Shown here piece after piece: positions 20,307-28,460 of a stretch of 64,000 nt of DNA. The stretch is taken from positions 2,296,501-2,360,500 of the forward strand of contig NZ_JACFOY010000001.1 in the NCBI RefSeq assembly GCF_016102285.1, read 5' to 3'. Origin of the DNA: Bartonella sp. M0177. Lineage in GTDB: Bacteria; Pseudomonadota; Alphaproteobacteria; Rhizobiales; Rhizobiaceae. Numbering within the stretch: position 1 is the first letter of the stretch; the number at the start of each line of letters is the position of its first letter. The notes beneath the pieces are model-generated. The model was not told where the DNA came from. It saw nothing but the letters and a program-made list of their open reading frames with translations, and made no database searches. The translations under genes and the position numbers were made by a program.

Positions 20307-20978
20307 ATGAGCGAATACACCTTATATGCGCAATTGGCAGATCCTGTGCAGAAGCGGAAAAAGCTTCGCCAGATCAGATTGCTGCGTTGGAAAAGGCGTT
20401 TTTTCAAACATCTGCCGCCGGTCAGTATTTTTATTCTCGTCTGCATTATTCTGTTCGGCAGCGGTTTTTTCTATTTCAGTGAAAAAATATCCCGCCTTGC
20501 CCCACCGGATCCGCTTCCGGTTGCTGATGCAATTATTGTGCTGACTGGCGGTGAAAGCCGGATGGAAGCCGGTCTTGATCTTCTTGGCAAAGGCCTTGGC
20601 AAAAGACTGTTGATCAGCGGTGTCAATCCATCCACCAATAGTCAGGCCTTAATACGTGTGACCCATAGTGACCCGCAATTATTCGAGTGTTGTGTGGATC
20701 TCGGTCATGAAGCTGTCAATACAATCGGAAACGCCGAAGAGGCGACCGACTGGATAAGAAAAAATCACTATCAGAAGGTCTATATCGTCACCAACGATTA
20801 TCATATGCCGCGTTCGTTACGCGAATTGAACCGCTTGATGCCGGAGATAGACTTCATCGCCTATCCGATCAGCGACGGAACAGGAGAACAAAGCCTGCTC
20901 CGTCAATTAGGCGAATTGAGATTGCTCGCAAGCGAATATGTCAAATTCATCGGTGCGGAGCTTAGAGCCTATTTCTGA
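20307..20978 (+). CDS. YdcF/SanA-like DUF218 membrane-anchored protein
   Basis: A 223-residue protein with one N-terminal membrane anchor (about residues 34-56) and a DUF218 domain outside: ADAIIVLTGGESRMEAGLDLL, LLISGVNPSTN, then HEAVNTIGNAEEATDWIRKNHYQKVYIVTNDYHMPRSLREL. The family includes ElyC and SanA, which affect envelope integrity, but the reaction is unknown. Conserved Asp, Gly-Gly-Glu and Asn-Asp-His residues suggest a nucleotide-like or metal site. It starts two bases after the ftsX stop codon, and the ftsE-ftsX-DUF218 order is recurrent in Rhizobiales, supporting an envelope role at division. Confidence 0.88.
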   Translation: MSEYTLYAQLADPVQKRKKLRQIRLLRWKRRFFKHLPPVSIFILVCIILFGSGFFYFSEKISRLAPPDPLPVADAIIVLTGGESRMEAGLDLLGKGLGKRLLISGVNPSTNSQALIRVTHSDPQLFECCVDLGHEAVNTIGNAEEATDWIRKNHYQKVYIVTNDYHMPRSLRELNRLMPEIDFIAYPISDGTGEQSLLRQLGELRLLASEYVKFIGAELRAYF

Positions 20979-21055
20979 TAAAGGCGCGATTTTTTTGAAT
21001 CCACATGGTCGACAATTGGCAAAGTGACAATGGAATGACAATCCGTTGTGATTGT

Positions 21056-21529
21056 TCAGCGCTTGAAATCGGCAACTTTAGCCGAAAGAACAGCAATTGC
21101 ATCTTTCGAATGCATCTTGACCTGAAAACCGCGTCCGCCGCCATTGATATAGATTTTATCGAACAATTCGGCTGTTTTTTCGAAAACTGTTGGTAAATGT
21201 CGTCTTTGTCCGAAAGGCGAGATTCCACCCACCTTGTAGCCGGTAAGTTTTTCGGCTTCCTCGACGCTCAACATTTCGGCATGTTTTCCACCAAAAGCGG
21301 CGGCGAGTTTTTTCATATTAGCTTCCTGATCGGATGGTAAAACCGCAACATGGGGTTTGCCGTCAACGCTGACCATCAGTGTTTTGAAAACGGTTTCCGG
21401 ATCGGCCCCTACAGCTTCTGCTGCCTGCAGGCCGACACGATCGGCATGCGGGTCATATTGATAGGTGATAAACTCGTATTCAATATGATTATGATCAAGA
21501 AAGGCGGTTGCCGGAGTGGTTTTTGACAC
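21056..21529 (-). CDS. ybaK: Cys-tRNA(Pro)/Cys-tRNA(Cys) deacylase, YbaK/EbsC family
   Basis: A 157-residue editing protein that hydrolyses cysteine mischarged onto tRNA-Pro. It has the YbaK fold signatures TPATAFLDHNHIEYEF, the catalytic-site lysine region VFKTLMVSVDGKPHVAVLPSDQEANMKKLA, VGGISPFGQRRHLPTVF and INGGGRGFQVKMHSKDAI. The length matches YbaK rather than the ProX or ProRS INS variants. The gene stands alone, convergent with the ftsE unit and upstream of the macB stop codon on the same strand. Confidence 0.92.
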   Translation of the reverse strand: MSKTTPATAFLDHNHIEYEFITYQYDPHADRVGLQAAEAVGADPETVFKTLMVSVDGKPHVAVLPSDQEANMKKLAAAFGGKHAEMLSVEEAEKLTGYKVGGISPFGQRRHLPTVFEKTAELFDKIYINGGGRGFQVKMHSKDAIAVLSAKVADFKR

Positions 21530-21584
21530 TTTAGACTTCCTTCAAATTCAATATCTATCAACGCGTCTATTCGAATCGATGCGG

Positions 21585-23564
21585 CTAGTCGCGCGATAAA
21601 GCGGCAACAGGGTCAAGTTTAGAGGCATTGCGTGCAGGCAGAAAACCGAAGCCGATGCCGATAAGCGTGGAAAAAACAAAAGCTATAATAATTGAACCCA
21701 TCGAGTAAACAAGTTTAAACGGTGCGCCACTCACGGCAAAAATCCATCCGACAGAAAGACCGAGCAAAATACCCAAGGCACCGCCGATCAAACAAACAAG
21801 GACAGATTCGATCAGGAATTGTTGAAGAATATCGCTCTGTCGCGCGCCCACTGCCATCCGCACGCCAATTTCATTGATTCGCTCGGATACCGTAACCAAC
21901 ATGATATTCATCACACCTATGCCCCCCACCAGAAGCGAAATCAACGCAATAGAGGCAACCAGCAAAGTCAGAACTTGCGTACTTGCAATGACTTGTTCTC
22001 GAAATTCTTCGGAATTGCGAATGAAAAAATCTTCTGTTCCATGCCGCATAATGAGAAAACGTTTAACTGCAGCCTCGGCCAAACGAGAATCAACATTATC
22101 GGCAACTTTAAGAGTAATCGAACGAACGGTCTTATTGCCAAGAAAACGTGTCTGCACAGTGGTATAGGGCAAATAAAGTTGCAAAGTATCGGATGGCGGC
22201 CCCATTTGTTGCAGCTCTATAACACCGACAATGCGGGTCGGAACTTTTCCAACCAGAACAACCTTGCCGATCGGGCTTTCATGGCTATCGGGAAAAAGCG
22301 TTGGCACGGCCTGTTTTTCAACCACAAGATCGGTTGCACGTGAAAGCACACTTTCGGAATCGAACAACCGCCCTTCAACGAGTTTTGCGCCTTGTGCTTT
22401 GAAATATTGGTCGCTCACGCCATAAACCGTCACATTGGATTCAATTGACCCGTAGCGGACAGTAGATGATGTTGTGACAGTCGGTGTTACAGCATCGGCA
22501 TAAGGTTGTTCGGAAAGGGCTATTGCATCGGAATCGACCAATGTCGTCACCTTGCCCGATCGCATATCGGCAAAGCTCTTTCCGGCAAAAATATTCAATG
22601 TATTGCTTCCCAGACTATTGATATTTTCAAGAATCTGTTTTTGCGTACCATTTCCTAAAGCAACCATGGATACCACGGCGGCAATACCGATAATAACCCC
22701 GAGCATCGTCAAAAAAGTCCGCATACGATGTGCATTCATTGACAACAAAGCCATGCGGAAAGCTTCATGGAAACGGTCAAGAAAGGATCTCAACATGCCG
22801 ATTTTTTTGTTGCTCACAACTTCGGTTGCAACTTCGTCGGCGTGTCCGGTGGCTACTTCTGTCGGGCGGTTGGGTTTATCCGACAAAATTTCCCCGTCAC
22901 TGATTTCAATAATGCGTTCGGCTTTTTTTGCGACCGACATATCGTGTGTTACGATAATGATCGTGCGCCCTTCTGCGTGGATTTCCTCCAGAATGCGCAA
23001 GACTTCTTCACCGCTATGGCTATCAAGTGCTCCCGTCGGTTCGTCGGCAAGGATAACCTCGCCATTATTCATCAATGCGCGGGCAATCGAAACACGTTGC
23101 TGTTGACCACCGGAAAGTTGTCCCGGCCGATGGGTGATGCGCTCGCCCATACCGAGACGTTGTAAAAGCGCGGCTGCACGCTTTTCTCTTTCGTGTGGAG
23201 AACGTCCCGCATAAATTGCCGGAATTTCAACATTATCAAGTGCTGTCAATTCACCTAGCAAATGATAGCGCTGAAAAATAAAGCCGAAATGATCGCGCCG
23301 AAGAGACGAAAGTTCATCAGCGGAAAGTTGCGAGGTTTCTTTACCGGAAACTTTGTAGCTTCCCGAACTCGGCCGGTCGAGACAGCCAAGAATATTCATC
23401 AATGTCGATTTTCCCGACCCCGATGCGCCGACAATGGCCACCATTTCTCCGCGTCGGATAGTCAGATTGATACCCTTCAAGACGCGTACTTTGCTTTCAC
23501 CTGCCGGAAATTCACGTACGACATCTTCAAGAACAATGACCGCATCTTTGTGAGTGTTTTCCAT
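21585..23564 (-). CDS. macB: MacB-type macrolide/peptide export ABC transporter
   Basis: Inner-membrane ABC transporter of a tripartite pump. The N-terminal ATPase domain has Walker A GASGSGKS (residues 46-53), LSGGQQQRVSIARAL and VILADEPTGALD. After a linker comes the first membrane helix (about residue 285), a large periplasmic domain with STVRYGSIESNVTVYGV, and three C-terminal helices with ERINEIGVRMAVGARQSDI. The 659-residue length is normal for MacB. It is the last gene of the operon, three bases after the MacA stop. The mechanism in this family is mechanotransmission that pushes periplasmic substrates out through a TolC-like duct. The substrate here is not determinable. Confidence 0.95.
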   Translation of the reverse strand: MENTHKDAVIVLEDVVREFPAGESKVRVLKGINLTIRRGEMVAIVGASGSGKSTLMNILGCLDRPSSGSYKVSGKETSQLSADELSSLRRDHFGFIFQRYHLLGELTALDNVEIPAIYAGRSPHEREKRAAALLQRLGMGERITHRPGQLSGGQQQRVSIARALMNNGEVILADEPTGALDSHSGEEVLRILEEIHAEGRTIIIVTHDMSVAKKAERIIEISDGEILSDKPNRPTEVATGHADEVATEVVSNKKIGMLRSFLDRFHEAFRMALLSMNAHRMRTFLTMLGVIIGIAAVVSMVALGNGTQKQILENINSLGSNTLNIFAGKSFADMRSGKVTTLVDSDAIALSEQPYADAVTPTVTTSSTVRYGSIESNVTVYGVSDQYFKAQGAKLVEGRLFDSESVLSRATDLVVEKQAVPTLFPDSHESPIGKVVLVGKVPTRIVGVIELQQMGPPSDTLQLYLPYTTVQTRFLGNKTVRSITLKVADNVDSRLAEAAVKRFLIMRHGTEDFFIRNSEEFREQVIASTQVLTLLVASIALISLLVGGIGVMNIMLVTVSERINEIGVRMAVGARQSDILQQFLIESVLVCLIGGALGILLGLSVGWIFAVSGAPFKLVYSMGSIIIAFVFSTLIGIGFGFLPARNASKLDPVAALSRD

Positions 23565-23567
23565 CGA

Positions 23568-24767
23568 TCAGAACGGCCCCACACGATGACGGCTTCCGGA
23601 AGTCGAAGGCATGGTGCCGTTGCTGACACCGGTTACAACGGTTTCGCCTTCTTTAAGTCCGGAAACAACTTCGACCATAACTTTATTATTCAATCCGGTT
23701 TCAATGTCGCGGGCTTCAAGCTTGCCGTTTTTATCAAGAACATTGACCACCGCTCGTGTGCCGGAAACATCGTTCAATGCATCACTCGGTATAAGCAGCA
23801 CTTTTTGAGCGCGTCCCAGAATGATATGAACTTCCGCGGTCATATAAGTGCGCAAAACGCCATCATCATTCGGCACATTGAACGTGCCATTATAATAAAT
23901 GGCCTGCGAAGTCGACGAGCTCGAAGAAGCCGTCGAGGATGAATTGAAACTGATATCATTGCGGATGGATTCAGGCGCCGGTTCGATTTTTTCCAAGCGG
24001 CTTTCATAGCGCCGCGTACGATTGCCTAAAACATTGAAATAAAGGTCCTGACCGGGTTTGACATTGATAACATCCGCTTCGGATATTTCTGCACGAACCG
24101 TCATGACCGACAAATCACCAAGAATAACAATCGTCGGTGCCGACTGTACGGCGTTGACGTTCTGACCTTCCTGAACAACCGTGGCAAGAACTGTACCATC
24201 GGACGGCGCCGTTACACGCGTATAACCGAGATTGACTTTGGCGGTCTCGACATCGACTTCCGCCTGTACAATCTGCGCTTTTAACTGGTCGATCTGTGCC
24301 GCACGGATTTTGACTTGCGCATCGGCATCATCGAAATCGGCTTTGGAAACAGCATGCGAAGAGATCATCGTTTGCTGGCGGGTCATATTCTGTTTGGCAA
24401 GAACAAGTTGCGCTTCCTGCTCGGCAAGTTTCCCACGATAATTGGCAAGAGCTGCTTCTTTGCTTTTCAAATCGTTTGTCTGGGTCGTCGGATCGATTTC
24501 GGCAAGCAAATCACCTTGTTTGACAATGCTTCCGGGCTTGACTTTCATCGAAACGATACGACCCGTTGCGCGAGCACCAACAGCAACCAGCCGGTGCGGT
24601 TTAATCGTGCCGTTTGCAAGAACGCTGACTTCAATATCCCCTTTTTTGACTTTCGACGTCATATAGGTTGGCGCAGTCGTGGAAAAAAACGCCGAGTGGA
24701 CGAATATCAAAAGCACGATCAGTGCAATCACAGCAATGATGATAACGACTGTTTTTTTTGCTTTCAT
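23568..24767 (-). CDS. macA: MacA-type periplasmic adaptor protein
   Basis: Membrane-fusion protein joining MacB to the outer-membrane duct. The 399-residue protein has an N-terminal membrane anchor (VVIIIAVIALIVLLIFVHS, residues 7-25), a lipoyl half with GRIVSMKVKPGSIVKQGDLLAEID, a long alpha-hairpin of about residues 100-180 rich in Ala, Gln and Lys, the second lipoyl half ending APSDGTVLATVVQEGQ, and beta-barrel and membrane-proximal domains. A serine run near residue 280 (FNSSSTASSSSSTSQA) is a low-complexity insertion. Its ATG overlaps the stop of the upstream outer-membrane gene by four bases, so all three genes are coupled. Confidence 0.94.
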   Translation of the reverse strand: MKAKKTVVIIIAVIALIVLLIFVHSAFFSTTAPTYMTSKVKKGDIEVSVLANGTIKPHRLVAVGARATGRIVSMKVKPGSIVKQGDLLAEIDPTTQTNDLKSKEAALANYRGKLAEQEAQLVLAKQNMTRQQTMISSHAVSKADFDDADAQVKIRAAQIDQLKAQIVQAEVDVETAKVNLGYTRVTAPSDGTVLATVVQEGQNVNAVQSAPTIVILGDLSVMTVRAEISEADVINVKPGQDLYFNVLGNRTRRYESRLEKIEPAPESIRNDISFNSSSTASSSSSTSQAIYYNGTFNVPNDDGVLRTYMTAEVHIILGRAQKVLLIPSDALNDVSGTRAVVNVLDKNGKLEARDIETGLNNKVMVEVVSGLKEGETVVTGVSNGTMPSTSGSRHRVGPF

Positions 24768-26254
24768 CGCGTTTTGCTCTCTGTTTCAACTTTTCTAATG
24801 TGCGGCCCTGTATAGCCGTCGACAATTTCCGGTTTTGTGTCGTCTACCGCGCCATTCCAACCGCCACCTAAAGCTTTCATGAGCGAGATATAATCCTTGG
24901 TAATCGAAACCTGACTTTCAATCAGTGACTGTTCGGATGAATAATGCGACCGCTCGGCATTCAACAGTTCAAGAAAACTGGTATTGCCACTTTGATAAAG
25001 CGAACGCGACAGGCTCAATGCTTTGGCATAGGAATTGGCAGCAATGGCAAGTTTTGCAGAGCGTTGTCTTTCTTTGCTCATCGACACAAGTGCATTCTCG
25101 ACATCTTCCAATGCCGTCAATACGCTACTTCGATAATTGATAAAAGATTGGTCGCGTTGTGCACGGGCTACCTCTACAGCAGCTATTCTCTGGCCCCCTT
25201 CAAAAATCGGTATGCTGACACCCGGACCGGCCGACCAACTGATTGAAGAACTTTTTCCAAGTTCACCCGGCTGGGTTGCCGCTGTTGAAATATTGCCGGT
25301 TAGCGTCAAAGACGGATAACGGTCGGCTTCCTTCTGGCCGATGCGGGCGGTGGCTTGCGCATACTGGCGCTCGGCCAGACGAACATCCGGACGTGTCAGC
25401 AGAATATCGGCAGGAACGCCCGCCGGTATTGGCCATTTCGGTTCAGGAATTTTACCTGTTTTTGCCATGATATCATTAAGAGCTGTCGGGCTTTGGCCGG
25501 TTAAAACAGACAAACGATGAATTGTTGTTGCAAGATTAGCCTGCATTTGCGGAATGCCGGCTTCGGTGGTGGCAGCCTGACCTTCGGCATTGGATACATC
25601 AAGCTGGGAAACCGCTCCGGCGGCAAATTTGTCTTTGGTCAATTGTGCCGTGCGCCGTTGCGCAATCGCCGTTCTTTGAGCCAGTGCTATTTGTTGTTGT
25701 AGCCCGCGTATTTCCGCGTAATTGGTTGCAACATCTCCAATGAGAGTAAGCATTGTTGCGCGCATATCTTCTTTGGCACCATCTAGCCCGTATTTTGCCG
25801 CTTCAACAGCCCGCCGGTTGGCACCGAAAAGATCAATCTCCCAACTTGAATCAAGTCCACCACGATACTGGCTGCGCTCGGGTCCGCCTGCCGATTTATT
25901 CCGGTTGGCCGAAGCCGAGCCGTCAATGCTTGGCAATAATGTTCCCGTTGTCTGCCACAAAGTCGCTCTTGCTTCACGCACCCTTGCTTTTGCCGACTGG
26001 ACATCATTGTTACCGGCAATTGCATCAGAGACCAGTTTATCAAGCAAGGGATCATTCAGTCTTTGCCACCAGTTTGCAAGTTCCGGCGGTGTTGACGGCG
26101 TTTCATGTGAATCACCGCTCCATTTGGAATCGAGCTTGAAAATCGGCTTTTGATAATCGGGGCCGACAAGGCAGCCCGAAAGCATCAAAACTGAAGTCAG
26201 TGCAATCAAGGAAAACGTTGATCGGCCGACAGTTTTGAAACAGCCTTTCTGCAT
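24764..26254 (-). CDS. TolC-like outer-membrane efflux lipoprotein (OprM/NodT family)
   Basis: A 496-residue outer-membrane factor completing the MacAB pump. The signal peptide ends in the lipobox LSGC, with lipidation at Cys28, followed by LVGPDYQKP as in OprM, CusC and NodT proteins. Two repeated coiled-coil halves follow: the first with VSDAIAGNNDVQSAKARVREARATLWQT, the second with RPDVRLAERQYAQATARIGQKEADRYPSLTLTG. The C-terminus carries SLYQSGNTSFLELLNAERSHYSSEQ. It is the first gene of the three-gene export operon. TolC itself is not a lipoprotein, so this is an operon-dedicated duct. Confidence 0.93.
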   Translation of the reverse strand: MQKGCFKTVGRSTFSLIALTSVLMLSGCLVGPDYQKPIFKLDSKWSGDSHETPSTPPELANWWQRLNDPLLDKLVSDAIAGNNDVQSAKARVREARATLWQTTGTLLPSIDGSASANRNKSAGGPERSQYRGGLDSSWEIDLFGANRRAVEAAKYGLDGAKEDMRATMLTLIGDVATNYAEIRGLQQQIALAQRTAIAQRRTAQLTKDKFAAGAVSQLDVSNAEGQAATTEAGIPQMQANLATTIHRLSVLTGQSPTALNDIMAKTGKIPEPKWPIPAGVPADILLTRPDVRLAERQYAQATARIGQKEADRYPSLTLTGNISTAATQPGELGKSSSISWSAGPGVSIPIFEGGQRIAAVEVARAQRDQSFINYRSSVLTALEDVENALVSMSKERQRSAKLAIAANSYAKALSLSRSLYQSGNTSFLELLNAERSHYSSEQSLIESQVSITKDYISLMKALGGGWNGAVDDTKPEIVDGYTGPHIRKVETESKTR

Positions 26255-26399
26255 TATTTTCCTGCTCCGATCAAAAATTATAAAACTGCAAAGGTTTTAA
26301 TTTCGCTTCTTATTTCACAAACAGAGGCGAAAATCTCGTGAAATTTTGTTCATGTTTTGTCAAAAGCAATAGGTCAATTACAAAGAATTTCACTTTTTG

Positions 26400-27209
26400 T
26401 TATGCAAGGTCAAAATGCATGATGACGGGAACATGATCGGACGGTTTTTCCATTCCTCTTGCCTCTGTCAAAATTTCCATTTCCTGCATATGTGGTACAA
26501 GATCCGGCGATGACCAGATATGATCGAGCCTGCGTCCACGATTGGACGAGGCCCAATCTTTGGCCCGATAGCTCCACCATGTGAAAATTTTTTCCGGTTC
26601 AGGAATTTTCTTGCGCATCAAGTCAACCCAACCGCCTTGAGAACAAAGATCAATCAATGTTTTTGTTTCTATCGGCGTATGGCTGACAATTTTCAAAAGC
26701 TGCTTATGTGACCAAACATCATTTTCATAAGGGGCAATATTGAGGTCACCTACGAGAATGCTTGAAAGCCCGTCGCCCATATCGGCTTTAACGGCTTTCA
26801 TTTCTTCCAGAAAATCCAGTTTGTGACGAAATTTCGGATTGATTTCGGGATCCGGTTCATCACCGCCAGCCGGAACATAGAAATTGTGAATACGGATATG
26901 TTTATCGCCAGCTTTGATTGTTACAGCAATATGTCTGCAATCATGCTTGTTGCAAAATTCCTTTTTTTCAACGTTTTCAAAAGGCCTTAACGATAAGGTT
27001 GCCACACCGTGATAACCTTTTTGCCCGTGAACAGCGATATGTTCATAACCTGCCGCACGCAAAGCTTTGTATGGAAATTTGTCATCAGGACATTTGGTTT
27101 CCTGCAAACACAAAATATCCGGTTTTTCTTTTTCTATAACTTCGAGAATAAGGGGTAAACGTAAACGAACCGAATTGATATTCCACGTTGCAACTGAAAA
27201 ACTCATCAA
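26400..27209 (-). CDS. xthA: Exodeoxyribonuclease III (AP endonuclease)
   Basis: A 269-residue cytosolic DNA-repair nuclease that incises at abasic sites and removes 3' blocks. It begins SVATWNINSVRLRLP, has the metal-binding glutamate in DILCLQETKC, the catalytic tyrosine region HNFYVPAGGDEPDPE, LVGDLNIAPYENDVW with the active Asp-Asn pair, and ends RGRRLDHIWSS...KPSDHVPVIMHF with the final Asp-His. These are the exonuclease III/APE1 residues. It has its own unit, separated by about 145 bases from the efflux operon. An upstream double ATG (MMSF) marks the start. Confidence 0.96.
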   Translation of the reverse strand: MMSFSVATWNINSVRLRLPLILEVIEKEKPDILCLQETKCPDDKFPYKALRAAGYEHIAVHGQKGYHGVATLSLRPFENVEKKEFCNKHDCRHIAVTIKAGDKHIRIHNFYVPAGGDEPDPEINPKFRHKLDFLEEMKAVKADMGDGLSSILVGDLNIAPYENDVWSHKQLLKIVSHTPIETKTLIDLCSQGGWVDLMRKKIPEPEKIFTWWSYRAKDWASSNRGRRLDHIWSSPDLVPHMQEMEILTEARGMEKPSDHVPVIMHFDLA

Positions 27210-27712
27210 ACTTTAACCTTGATTGAAAATATGCGGTTACCGGTTCTTTAAGCGCAAAAATCGAGAAAATCCAGTTTTAGCAACACCGGTACACTGATGT
27301 CATCATCTCAATCAGGAATGAGATCAACAAAACGCAAAGTTTCACAAAACCCGATCTGTTAAAAAAGCATCCGTTTTCCTTTTGAACTGTCGGCGACAAA
27401 TATCAATCCCGAAAAACAGTTTTATTGTTTCCGAATGTTTATCAAAACCGATCGTGTCTTTTATCAAAAGTAAAAATGCACTCTTAATGAGAGAAAATAG
27501 CAATACAACCCGATATTAAAATCGAAAAATTCGTATAACCATACGAAAAAATCTTTTTTAAAAAACGAATATTATCAATCTATTTTAAATTTTACATGAT
27601 AAATTTTATATAAAAGGAAATAAAACTTTAACAATCCGATAAATAAAATATTTCCGTCTTGAATAGACAAGAAAACGGAACTCTATTCAATATCGGAATA
27701 ATTTTGCAAACA
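27210..27712. other. AT-rich intergenic region between xthA and lolA
   Basis: About 500 bases, becoming strongly AT-rich over 27480-27660. It must contain the xthA promoter (minus strand) and the 3' end of the lolA transcript. No frame is supportable and I see no strong hairpin. Confidence 0.45.
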
Positions 27713-28363
27713 TCAATTGCCATTCCGTTTCATCGAAATACGCTGGTAGGGAATATCGAACATTCCTTTTGCAAACCTCACACCAGTGCGAACATTGGTA
27801 ATCTGCACAGTCGTCTCGAGATTTTGTTTGTCGACAATGGTCCATTGTAAAAGTTCATAAGTCTTGGAATCAAAAATCATACGAATTTGACCTTTACCCA
27901 ATGTCTTATCGGCAAGAACAATTGTCGTTGACCCTTGATCCTGACTGACGTTTAGAAGCTTACCGTCCGAAAGATCAATTTTTGTATCAAGCAACATTTT
28001 CATGGGTGTCTGCGACAATTGGTATAGATCCCAAGTGTCAAGTTTGCGATTGTTGATCGCAACCGATTTGCCATCGGTAATCACACGCACCGGTGAATTT
28101 TTATAACTGAAGCGGATTTTACCCGGTCTTTCAAGGTAAAACGTTCCTTCGGTCATTTCGCCTTTCGGGCTGAACTGGATGAAATCACCCGTCATTGTCT
28201 GTATTGCAGCAAAATGATTGGCAATATCCTGTGCATGGGCTGCCAAATTGGTATTTTGGGCAAAAGCCGGAGGAAATAGCATTGTGGACGCTGTCACACC
28301 GGAGGTTGCAAAAGCAAAAGCGGCCAACATAATTCTGAAAGCGGGTGCACATTTCTTTGTCAT
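27713..28363 (-). CDS. lolA: Outer-membrane lipoprotein carrier protein LolA-like
   Basis: A 216-residue periplasmic chaperone that ferries lipoproteins from LolCDE to the outer membrane. A signal peptide ends at about PPAFA (residue 35). The mature part shows HFAAIQTMTGDFIQFSPKGEMTEGTFYLERPGKIRFSY, the core LolA pattern, followed by LYQLSQTPMKMLLD and a C-terminal VQITNVRTGVRFAKGMFDIP. Alphaproteobacterial LolA proteins are divergent but keep this arrangement and commonly lie near ftsK, as here, 97 bases downstream of it. Confidence 0.9.
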   Translation of the reverse strand: MTKKCAPAFRIMLAAFAFATSGVTASTMLFPPAFAQNTNLAAHAQDIANHFAAIQTMTGDFIQFSPKGEMTEGTFYLERPGKIRFSYKNSPVRVITDGKSVAINNRKLDTWDLYQLSQTPMKMLLDTKIDLSDGKLLNVSQDQGSTTIVLADKTLGKGQIRMIFDSKTYELLQWTIVDKQNLETTVQITNVRTGVRFAKGMFDIPYQRISMKRNGN

Positions 28364-28460
28364 TCATAATCTCCTGCATTCATCTTTGCAGTAACCTGTG
28401 GCATCACTGTGACAGAACGCCCCGAAAGCAACATTCCGACAATGACATGAAATTCAGTCT